The notes beneath the pieces are model-generated. The model saw nothing but the letters and a program-made list of their open reading frames with translations, made no database searches and was not told the DNA's origin. A stretch of 64,000 nucleotides of DNA from Albibacterium sp035514885 (GTDB lineage Bacteria > Bacteroidota > Bacteroidia > Sphingobacteriales > Sphingobacteriaceae). A program made the position numbers and the translations under genes. The stretch lies in contig NZ_DATJCH010000024.1 of NCBI RefSeq assembly GCF_035514885.1, forward strand, positions 310,001-374,000, read 5' to 3'. Of this stretch, positions 52,035 to 59,536 are shown one piece after another (position 1 is the first letter of the stretch; every line of letters starts with the position of its first letter).

Positions 52035-52670
52035 ATGAATTTGTTTGATGATAATTTAGCTAGTTATTTAGAGAGTCATTCTAGTCTTGAAAATGACCTT
52101 CTAAAGCAGATTAACAGAGAAACACATCTGAAAGAACCAAGAGCACATATGCTTTCTGGTCATTATCAAGGTCGTGTGTTGAGCTTGATAAGTAAAATGA
52201 AGTCTCCCAAAAGGATAATTGAAGTAGGCACCTTTACAGGATATGCAACTCTATGCCTGGCAGAGGGCTTAAGTTCCGACGGGATTATTCATACCATTGA
52301 TATAAATGAGGAGCTAGAGGAAAGGGTTCAAGGTTATTTTAATGACTCTGTCTATGCTGATCAAATAAAGTATCATATAGGCGATGCTATTGATATTATT
52401 CCTACACTTCATGATTCATTTGATCTGGCATTTATTGATGCAGACAAGAAGAATAATTTCAATTATTATCAATTGATTCTTGAGAAAATGCCATCAGGTG
52501 GTATTATCTTAATTGACAATGTGCTATGGAAAGGGAAAGTATTGGAAGATGCGCCCGATAAACAAACTGAAATCATTTTAGAGTTAAATGAAAAAATAAC
52601 AGCAGATAAGCGTGTAGAAAAGGTAATTCTACCCATACGTGACGGATTATTCCTGATCCGTAAGTTATAA
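52035..52670 (+). CDS. SAM-dependent O-methyltransferase (COMT/PCMT-like class I)
   Basis: A 211-residue methyltransferase of the caffeoyl-CoA/catechol OMT group. AdoMet motif EVGTFTGYATLCLAEGL; metal- and cofactor-site segments HTIDINEEL, FIDADKKNNFNYY and IDNVLWKGKV. It methylates a phenolic or catechol substrate with Mg2+; the substrate is unknown. It lies between ruvX and a glucosaminidase, with small gaps. Confidence 0.9.
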   Translation: MNLFDDNLASYLESHSSLENDLLKQINRETHLKEPRAHMLSGHYQGRVLSLISKMKSPKRIIEVGTFTGYATLCLAEGLSSDGIIHTIDINEELEERVQGYFNDSVYADQIKYHIGDAIDIIPTLHDSFDLAFIDADKKNNFNYYQLILEKMPSGGIILIDNVLWKGKVLEDAPDKQTEIILELNEKITADKRVEKVILPIRDGLFLIRKL

Positions 52671-52685
52671 ACTAATAAATAGAAT

Positions 52686-53357
52686 ATGGAAGTTAAGAAA
52701 TATTTAAGTTGGATATTCGTTATTGTCAGTTTAGCTTTATTTATTCCTCAACCGTTGCTTGCCCAGCAAAAATACACCGCTCAGTCCTATATCCAGGCAA
52801 ATAAAGATGCAGCAATTAAATATATGAAGGAATATGGTATTCCCGCCAGCATTATATTAGGAATTGCCTATCATGAAAGTGCTCATGGAAATAGTAAACT
52901 TGCCACCTACCTCAACAACCATTTTGGAATAAAGGGAAAAAATAACAGCACTGAAATAAAGTCTGCTTATAAAGGATATGATTCGGTCGAGGATTCTTAT
53001 TTCGACTTTGTCAATCTTATAGAAAGCCGTAAACAATTTAACGTACTTATTGATAAATATGGCCCGGGAAATTATAAAAAATGGGTGTTGGGCATCGCCA
53101 AAGGGGGTTATGCAGCAAGTAATAAATGGGCATCGCAAGTAATTGCAATTATAGACAAGTATAAACTTTACGAGTTAGATGTAAATCCGGTTTCTCCTGA
53201 TCCGCATCCAGCTGTTTCTCAAAATAACTATACTGTTAAAAAAGGCGATTCTTTATCAGAATTAGCGATACGTTTCCAGACTACCGTTAGTGATATCAAG
53301 GATAAAAATAAGCTCACCTCATCCAACCTTCAAATCGGTCAAGAATTAATGCTATAA
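52686..53357 (+). CDS. Secreted glucosaminidase-LysM protein
   Basis: A 223-residue exported protein (signal peptide about 1-26, ending LLAQ). Glucosaminidase domain about 32-165: EYGIPASIILGIAYHESAHGNSKLA with the catalytic Glu, NHFGIK, and YDSVEDSYFDF. A LysM at the C terminus (YTVKKGDSLSELAIRFQTT...) binds peptidoglycan glycan. It cuts the GlcNAc-MurNAc backbone, in cell separation or growth. A paralogue follows 6 bases downstream, with a 25-base identical DNA segment. Confidence 0.92.
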   Translation: MEVKKYLSWIFVIVSLALFIPQPLLAQQKYTAQSYIQANKDAAIKYMKEYGIPASIILGIAYHESAHGNSKLATYLNNHFGIKGKNNSTEIKSAYKGYDSVEDSYFDFVNLIESRKQFNVLIDKYGPGNYKKWVLGIAKGGYAASNKWASQVIAIIDKYKLYELDVNPVSPDPHPAVSQNNYTVKKGDSLSELAIRFQTTVSDIKDKNKLTSSNLQIGQELML

Positions 53358-53363
53358 ATTTAT

Positions 53364-54215
53364 ATGCGGAAGATTTCTTTATTATTTATATTTATCATAT
53401 TTCTTTCTTCTTGTCTGCCAAAGCAAGGAATTGTCCGTCAATCTATTCCAGACCGGCGTGATTCTGCTCCCCAACAATCTTCACCTGTTTCTGCACCCAA
53501 ACCGGGCAGTAGCACTAATTTAGCCCGTAGTACTTCTGCCGAGGCTTACATTGCCAGATTTAAGGATATTGCTATTTCAGAAATGGATGAATATGGTATT
53601 CCCGCCAGCATTAAATTAGCACAGGCACTTCTTGAATCAGGTAATGGAAACTCATCGTTGGCACGCAACTCCAATAATCATTTTGGAATCAAATGTACCA
53701 GCAGCTGGCAAGGGCGCACTGTTCTGCAATCAGATGACCATATCAACGACTGTTTCCGCGTATATAATAATCCGGAAGAGTCATTTAGAGACCATTCAGA
53801 GTTTCTTTTGAGGGCACGTTATGCCGCTCTTTTTAAATTAGATAAGGATGATTATAAAGGTTGGGCAAGAGGGTTAAAAAGCGCAGGTTATGCAACAAAT
53901 CCACGTTATGCAGAATTGTTGATCAGCTTAATAGAACGCTATGATTTGCACCAGTATGACAAAGCAGAAACAAGGAGGGAGAAGGTTCAACGCGAAGAAG
54001 TTGTTCTGACTGAAATAGTGCATGATATACCGCAAGAAGCTAAAAAAGAGCAAGCACAACCTGCAGTAGCTATGAGTATCCATGAGGTAAGGCCGGGAGA
54101 TACACTTTTTAGTATCTCTCAAAAATACAATCTTACGGTTGACGAACTTAAGATTTTAAATAACTTGAATGGCGAAGGAGTTAGTGTAGGACAGTTGCTA
54201 CTAGTATCCAAGTAA
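53364..54215 (+). CDS. Glucosaminidase-LysM lipoprotein
   Basis: A 283-residue lipoprotein (lipobox SSC, Cys17) with the same layout as its upstream paralogue: Pro/Ser-rich linker (20-60), glucosaminidase domain (EYGIPASIKLAQALLESGNGNSSLA, NHFGIKCT, NPEESFRDHSEFL), a charged linker, and C-terminal LysM (HEVRPGDTLFSISQKYNLTV). The pair is probably a tandem duplication; this copy has stayed closer to the classical sequence (LLESGNGNS) and moved to the outer membrane. Confidence 0.92.
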   Translation: MRKISLLFIFIIFLSSCLPKQGIVRQSIPDRRDSAPQQSSPVSAPKPGSSTNLARSTSAEAYIARFKDIAISEMDEYGIPASIKLAQALLESGNGNSSLARNSNNHFGIKCTSSWQGRTVLQSDDHINDCFRVYNNPEESFRDHSEFLLRARYAALFKLDKDDYKGWARGLKSAGYATNPRYAELLISLIERYDLHQYDKAETRREKVQREEVVLTEIVHDIPQEAKKEQAQPAVAMSIHEVRPGDTLFSISQKYNLTVDELKILNNLNGEGVSVGQLLLVSK

Positions 54216-54275
54216 CATCTGTTAAAAATTGTGAAATCATTTAAGCTTCACGATTATCTTCTTAGTTTTACACTA

Positions 54276-55019
54276 GTGAAGAAACTAATCTTAATTCTAT
54301 TCTGTATATTCTGTTCCGGGCTTCTATTTGCCCAGCAGGGAACTGATGGAATCGTTTACGATCAAAGCACCAAGCAGCGGATAGCAAAAGTATACATTTA
54401 TAACACTAATAGCGATACAGGCGTTTTTAGTAATCTTAGGGGCGAATTTCATTTAGAGGTTTCTTCGGGTGATGTATTGGTTGCTGCCGTAGATGGTTAT
54501 TTTCCTGATACACTTACTGTTAAAGACGAAGCAGCTATTCTGATTTATCTCGAACGATCGTCAACCTTCTTAAGGGAAGTTACAATTGTTGCTCGCCGAT
54601 CCCCAGAAGAACTCCTGGAAGAAAGAAAGAGAGATTACAATACTGCTTATAGTAAAGGTGATCCCGGTTCTTTATTTTCGGTTGGAAGCAGTGGTGCAGG
54701 CTTAAGTATCGGAGCTTTGTATTCGCTTCTTAGTAAAGAGGGGAAAAACGCAAGGTATCTTCAGGAAATTATCGAAAGAGATTATCAGAATGATGTCATT
54801 GACTATCGTTTTACTCCTGAGCTTGTAGCAAAACTGACAGGGTTAAGGGATAAGGATCTGGATGATTTTATGATGCAATATCGCCCTTCTTATTATTTTA
54901 TTTTAGCTAGCAATGATTATTCATTAGCCTTATATATTCGCTCATCTTATCAGGATTACAGGAAAAATCCTTATCTCCGACGCTTGCCTCCATTGGAAGA
55001 AGGTTTACAAAGTCCTTGA
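54276..55019 (+). CDS. Exported protein with carboxypeptidase-regulatory-like domain, function unknown
   Basis: About 247 residues from the GTG at 54276 (MKKLILILFCIFCSGLLFAQQ signal peptide); a GTG at 54231 would add 15 residues before it and is the alternative. An N-terminal beta-sandwich of the CarboxypepD_reg-like type (GIVYDQSTKQRIAKVYIYNTNSDTG...SNLRGEFHLE) is followed by a helical region (about 115-245) with no family I recognise. Bacteroidota use this layout in periplasmic or outer-membrane proteins. It sits in the wall-enzyme cluster. Confidence 0.75.
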   Translation: MKKLILILFCIFCSGLLFAQQGTDGIVYDQSTKQRIAKVYIYNTNSDTGVFSNLRGEFHLEVSSGDVLVAAVDGYFPDTLTVKDEAAILIYLERSSTFLREVTIVARRSPEELLEERKRDYNTAYSKGDPGSLFSVGSSGAGLSIGALYSLLSKEGKNARYLQEIIERDYQNDVIDYRFTPELVAKLTGLRDKDLDDFMMQYRPSYYFILASNDYSLALYIRSSYQDYRKNPYLRRLPPLEEGLQSP

Positions 55020-55046
55020 TAAATACTGATAATTCGATACTTTGTT

Positions 55047-55054
55047 TATTTTTG
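55047..55054 (+). promoter_or_regulatory. -7 box directly before the DUF3078 gene
   Basis: TATTTTTG ends 4 bases before the ATG at 55059. No TTG at the usual distance. Confidence 0.35.
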
Positions 55055-55058
55055 TGAT

Positions 55059-56042
55059 ATGAAGCATATTTCTACCTTGTCTACCGTATTTCTTTTGGTC
55101 TTACAGTGCACAGCTTTTGCACAACAAGATACTGATCTGAATTCTTTGCGCCAGGCTCCTCCAAAGGAAAGTTTACCTGTAAAAACACCATCGTTGAATA
55201 TAGAAGAGGTAACTGTCCCACAAAGCAATCTGGATCTAGAAATAAACTATTGGAGAAATTGGACAACATTCGGAATCAATGTCAACCAGGCTTCCTTTAG
55301 CGATAACTGGAATGGAGGGGGAGTAAACTCTTTCTCTATCGGTGGTCTATTCAATCATAAGTCGGAATATAATAAGGATGATAAGAATTTCCATACTGAA
55401 TTAATGCTTCAATATGGAACATTAAAAAATAAAGACCAGCTTTCCAGAAAAAGCAGTGATCGAATATTCTGGGATAATAAAGGTGGTGTTAAACTATCTA
55501 AATCATGGTCTTTCTTCGCGTCTCTTGCTCTTGAAACTCAGTTTGTTGCCGGTTATACTTATAAAGACGTAGATGGGGAAGATACGAGAGATGCATTAAT
55601 TTCGAACTTCTTTGCCCCTGGCTATATAACAGAATCTGTGGGTATTGAATTTGTTCCTGATAAAACCTTCTCATTACGTTTCGGTACAGGAACAGCCCGA
55701 CAAACTTTTATTTTAGATGACCGTTTAGTTTTTAACGATAGAAAAAGCTTTGGTGTTGACACAGGAAAGAATTTTAGAAATGAACTGGCTTTTCAGCTTG
55801 TTGCAAACTTAAATCGTGATTTAAGTGAAAATTTCAATATTAAGAGCCGCTATGCTTTTTTTGCAAACTATAATGAATTGGGTGAAGCCAGTCATCGTTT
55901 AGATGCAACCTTCACCAGTCGCGTAAGTCGGGTTATTAATGTATCTTTAAGTGGCGTGCTATGGTATGATAAGAATATTTCAAAATCAATGCAAACCAGC
56001 CAATCTTTGGCACTTGGTGTGATGTATAAGTTTCCTCGATAA
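55059..56042 (+). CDS. DUF3078-type outer-membrane protein
   Basis: A 327-residue exported protein (signal peptide 1-22, ending AFAQ). The conserved region NYWRNWTTFGINVNQASFSDNWNGGGVNSFSIGG marks the DUF3078 family; strands then alternate through to MYKFPR. It is probably an outer-membrane barrel of unknown function. It lies between the carboxypeptidase-like protein and the amidase, on the same strand. Confidence 0.85.
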   Translation: MKHISTLSTVFLLVLQCTAFAQQDTDLNSLRQAPPKESLPVKTPSLNIEEVTVPQSNLDLEINYWRNWTTFGINVNQASFSDNWNGGGVNSFSIGGLFNHKSEYNKDDKNFHTELMLQYGTLKNKDQLSRKSSDRIFWDNKGGVKLSKSWSFFASLALETQFVAGYTYKDVDGEDTRDALISNFFAPGYITESVGIEFVPDKTFSLRFGTGTARQTFILDDRLVFNDRKSFGVDTGKNFRNELAFQLVANLNRDLSENFNIKSRYAFFANYNELGEASHRLDATFTSRVSRVINVSLSGVLWYDKNISKSMQTSQSLALGVMYKFPR

Positions 56043-56068
56043 TAGGTGAAATATTAAAGAATGGGATT

Positions 56069-56923
56069 ATGAAAGGATTAAATGTATTTATTTTTGGATG
56101 TATCTTAACGTTGTTGATTACCTCCTGTGCGGCCAAGAAAAATAAATACGTTGAAACCAATAAAGTCCATACCCAGCATGTTGAAGAAATAGTTGAAGAT
56201 ATTCAGAAACCATTACCCCCTCCACAACCTTCGCCAGAGGTTTTTGTAGCAGATATAAAAGGAAAACGTGACGATCTTGATTGGGTTGGTACCGTTAACT
56301 TTGATATGCGCAGACCCAGCTATGTAATTATTCATCATACAGCCCAAGAGAGCCTCGATCAAACCATTCGCACCTTTACACTTGAGAGCACACAAGTAAG
56401 TGCTCATTATGTAATTGGCAGGGATGGGAAAACTGTGCAGATGTTAAACGATTACCTTCGTTCCTGGCATGCAGGACTATCCAGATGGGGTAAAATTACC
56501 GATATGAATTCCCAATCCATTGGTATTGAATTAGATAATAATGGCAAGGAACCCTTTTCTAATTTGCAGATTAATAGCCTGCTTCGTTTATTGGATACAT
56601 TAAAGTCACATTACCGTATCCCAACAGAGAATTTTATTGGCCATTCAGATATTGCCCCAACGCGTAAGCAAGATCCGAGCGTTTATTTCCCTTGGAAACT
56701 ATTAGCAGAGAAGGGCTTTGGAATCTGGTATGATGATTTTCTTTCGGTACCTCCGGTAGATTTTAATCCAAGTCTTGCTTTACAGATTATCGGCTTTGAT
56801 ACGCGCAATATGCCTGCAGCCATTACAGCCTTCAAGCGTCATTATGTTCAAAGCGATGTTTCTCCTGTATTTACAGAAACCGATCTTAAGATACTCTATA
56901 ACATTTATTTAAAGCAGAATTAG
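56069..56923 (+). CDS. N-acetylmuramoyl-L-alanine amidase lipoprotein (Amidase_2, AmiD-like)
   Basis: A 284-residue lipoprotein (lipobox TSC, Cys20). The Amidase_2 zinc site is visible: IIHHTAQES (His), the mid-domain SWHAGLSRWG, and GHSDIAPTRKQDPSVYFPW (second His and the Asp). A Pro-rich linker (about 45-60) sets it off from the membrane. It removes the stem peptide from muramic acid during turnover or recycling. It ends overlapping glnS by 4 bases, tail to tail. Confidence 0.92.
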   Translation: MKGLNVFIFGCILTLLITSCAAKKNKYVETNKVHTQHVEEIVEDIQKPLPPPQPSPEVFVADIKGKRDDLDWVGTVNFDMRRPSYVIIHHTAQESLDQTIRTFTLESTQVSAHYVIGRDGKTVQMLNDYLRSWHAGLSRWGKITDMNSQSIGIELDNNGKEPFSNLQINSLLRLLDTLKSHYRIPTENFIGHSDIAPTRKQDPSVYFPWKLLAEKGFGIWYDDFLSVPPVDFNPSLALQIIGFDTRNMPAAITAFKRHYVQSDVSPVFTETDLKILYNIYLKQN

Positions 56924-58584
56924 CTCTTATTTGCTCCTTTGCTCCAGTTATCTCTTAATCCTACAGTACGGTTAAATACAAGCTTATCAGCACTAGTTAG
57001 TTTGTCTAAGGTAAAATAACCCAATCGAATAAATTGATAACCTTTTCCAGTCTCAGCATTTACTAAGTCAGGCTCGATATAAGCATTTATAATAGTTAGG
57101 CTATCCGGATTTAAAGTTGATTTAAAATCTTCTTCTAAGGCGGGGTTCTCTACTTGAAATAGACGATCATATAATCGAACTTCAGCAGTCTTGGCATGAG
57201 GAGCACTTACCCAATGAATAGTTCCCTTTACTTTTAATCCGCTTGTATCTTCTCCACTTTTAGAGTTTGGTATATAGCTGCAATATATTTCAGTTATATT
57301 ACCGTTTGAATCCTTTTTAAAATCATCACATTCAATGATGTAAGCATTTTTTAAACGTACTTGCTTACCAGGGCCTAAACGGAAGAATTTTTTAGGTGCA
57401 TCTTCCATGAAGTCGTCACGTTCAATCCATAATTCTCTGCTGAAAGGAATTTCTCGTTCACCTCCCCCATTTTCTACTTCCGGATTATTTTCACCTAAAA
57501 GAATCTCTTCTTTCCCCTCTGGATAATTTGTAATGATCAATTTAACAGGATCTAAAACAGCCATTCTTCGCCAAGCAGTCTTATTCAGGTCTTCTCGTAT
57601 GCAAAACTCTAGCAAGCCAAAATCGATCATGTTTTCACGCTTCGCTACGCCAATCTTTTCACAGAAATTACGAATACTTGCCGGAGTATAGCCCCTTCTT
57701 CTTAAACCACTAATGGTTGGCATACGCGGATCGTCCCATCCGTCTACCAATTTATCATTAACCAATTGCAGTAAACGGCGCTTACTCATAACCGTATAAG
57801 TCATGTTTAAACGAGCAAATTCATATTGTCTTGATTCATAGATTCCTATGTTCTCTATCAACCAATTATATAGATCACGATGGGGAATAAACTCCAAAGT
57901 ACATATTGAATGTGTGATCTCTTCAATAGAGTCACTTTGTCCGTGTGCAAAATCATACATTGGATAAATGCACCAATCATTCGCAGTCCGATGATGATGA
58001 GCATGTTTAATGCGATATAATAAAGGATCGCGAAGATGCATATTCGGATTTGCTAAGTCAATTTTAGCTCTTAATACCATTTCGCCATCTTCATATTTAC
58101 CTGCACGCATTTCTTCAAAAAGACGTAAATTATCTTCGATGCTTCTGCTGCGAGCATTTGTAGGTTTACCCGGCTCTGTAGGAGTCCCTTTTGCTATTGC
58201 AATTTCTTCAGCACTGCTTTCATCTACATAGGCTAAATCTTTCTTGATTAGAATGATTGCGAAATCATATAATTTTTGAAAATAATCAGAGGTATATAGT
58301 TCTTTATCCCATTCGAAGCCCAGCCATTTAATATCATTTTTAATGCTATCTACATACTCTACGTCTTCCGTTACTGGATTGGTATCATCGAAACGTAAGT
58401 TTGTTTTGCCATTATACTTTTTTGCAAGACCAAAATTTAAGCAAATAGATTTTGCATGGCCAATGTGTAAATAACCATTGGGCTCTGGTGGGAAACGTGT
58501 TAAAACACGGCCGTCGTGTTTATTATTTCTTAAATCTTCCTCTATAATTTCCTCAATAAAATTGAGTGATTTCTCTTCGTTCAT
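56920..58584 (-). CDS. glnS: Glutaminyl-tRNA synthetase
   Basis: A 554-residue class I synthetase. HIGH motif PPEPNGYLHIGHAKS at about 32-46, KMSKS-type MSKRR in the catalytic domain, then the GlnRS-type anticodon-binding beta barrels (about 335-554). It charges tRNA-Gln directly, so this organism need not use the Asp/Glu-tRNA amidotransferase for Gln. A minus-strand box TACTTTTG at 58599-58592 lies only 7 bases before the ATG. Confidence 0.96.
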   Translation of the reverse strand: MNEEKSLNFIEEIIEEDLRNNKHDGRVLTRFPPEPNGYLHIGHAKSICLNFGLAKKYNGKTNLRFDDTNPVTEDVEYVDSIKNDIKWLGFEWDKELYTSDYFQKLYDFAIILIKKDLAYVDESSAEEIAIAKGTPTEPGKPTNARSRSIEDNLRLFEEMRAGKYEDGEMVLRAKIDLANPNMHLRDPLLYRIKHAHHHRTANDWCIYPMYDFAHGQSDSIEEITHSICTLEFIPHRDLYNWLIENIGIYESRQYEFARLNMTYTVMSKRRLLQLVNDKLVDGWDDPRMPTISGLRRRGYTPASIRNFCEKIGVAKRENMIDFGLLEFCIREDLNKTAWRRMAVLDPVKLIITNYPEGKEEILLGENNPEVENGGGEREIPFSRELWIERDDFMEDAPKKFFRLGPGKQVRLKNAYIIECDDFKKDSNGNITEIYCSYIPNSKSGEDTSGLKVKGTIHWVSAPHAKTAEVRLYDRLFQVENPALEEDFKSTLNPDSLTIINAYIEPDLVNAETGKGYQFIRLGYFTLDKLTSADKLVFNRTVGLRDNWSKGANKS

Positions 58585-58591
58585 AATAGGA

Positions 58592-58599
58592 CAAAAGTA
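58592..58599 (-). promoter_or_regulatory. -7 box directly before glnS
   Basis: CAAAAGTA is TACTTTTG on the minus strand, ending 7 bases from the ATG at 58584, so a leader of about 0-3 bases is implied. Confidence 0.4.
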
Positions 58600-58660
58600 G
58601 CAATTTGCCCTTGATAAAAATAATATACATCTTTATTACTATAAGAATTAAGTAATTATT

Positions 58661-58689
58661 TTGACTCGTTGTTAATAATGTTATATTTG
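58661..58689 (+). promoter_or_regulatory. Promoter of the LuxR-type regulator
   Basis: TTG (58661-58663), 18-base spacer, TATATTTG (58682-58689): both boxes and spacing fit. The leader would be about 60 bases. Confidence 0.6.
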
Positions 58690-58753
58690 TTATTGTAAAC
58701 CATGGTGATATAATTCTCAATTAATATTACTAACCAATTATTAATACGATTGC

Positions 58754-59482
58754 ATGAATTTAAAGCTGTTAAATTCCAGTGAAGTTAAGGATTTAGCGAC
58801 TTCGCAAATCTTCACTCTGGGAAATAAACTGTCTACAGGAAAGTATAATCTCAATGAGATCGGAGAATTTATTCCCTCTGCGGTAATGGTTCAGGATTTA
58901 ACGATACCTAAGGTAACTTATATGAATGATTGGGGTTGTGACGTTTTGGATCATTCAATGGATGAGATTAACGCATTGGGGAGTGATTATTATGAAAAAT
59001 TCTTTCCTGGGCAAGCTGAAAGTCTGCTTAATAGTATGAAGGGTTTTTTTAATAGAGCTGATCAAACAGAGACGTATAGTTTTTTTCAACAGGTAAAAGT
59101 ATGCCCTAAGTTTAATTATAACTGGTTCTATACGATATGTAAGCTTTTGTTGGAGAATGGAAGGGAAGAAAAACCAACTAAGCTCTTCTTGTTATCGATT
59201 CCAATGTCAGGCATGGACCCATTGGTTACAAAAGTTAATAAAATTCTTGATGACAATGAATTCGTTGTCAAAAACTATAGAAAATTTGCGCTACTAACCA
59301 AACGCGAAAAAGAAATAATAACACTCTTAACCGAGGGTAGATCTTCACAGGAAATAGCTGATACACTATTTATCTCAAGGCATACGGTCAGTACTCATCG
59401 TAAGAATATAACAAATAAACTTAATGTTGATTCCTTTGCTGAACTATTAAAGTTCGCAATAGCGTTTGATCTTATCCGTTAA
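58754..59482 (+). CDS. LuxR-family transcriptional regulator with N-terminal PAS-like domain
   Basis: A 242-residue regulator. The C-terminal LuxR helix-turn-helix (about 178-242) is LTKREKEIITLLTEGRSSQEIADTLFISRHTVSTHRKNI. The N-terminal 170 residues look PAS-like but have no clear ligand motif; no receiver domain is present, so it is not a classical NarL-type response regulator. Divergent from glnS. The target is unknown; the orphan hybrid kinase at 18511 is not obviously linked to it. Confidence 0.87.
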   Translation: MNLKLLNSSEVKDLATSQIFTLGNKLSTGKYNLNEIGEFIPSAVMVQDLTIPKVTYMNDWGCDVLDHSMDEINALGSDYYEKFFPGQAESLLNSMKGFFNRADQTETYSFFQQVKVCPKFNYNWFYTICKLLLENGREEKPTKLFLLSIPMSGMDPLVTKVNKILDDNEFVVKNYRKFALLTKREKEIITLLTEGRSSQEIADTLFISRHTVSTHRKNITNKLNVDSFAELLKFAIAFDLIR

Positions 59483-59519
59483 TAATTTATTTCTATATCC
59501 TATTTCTTGGGAAGATAAC

Positions 59520-59528
59520 TATCTTTGC
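59520..59528 (+). promoter_or_regulatory. -7 box at the mfd start
   Basis: TATCTTTGC covers the TTG at 59525 and ends 8 bases before the GTG at 59537. It helps to reject the TTG as start codon. Confidence 0.4.
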
Positions 59529-59536
59529 ATCAATAC

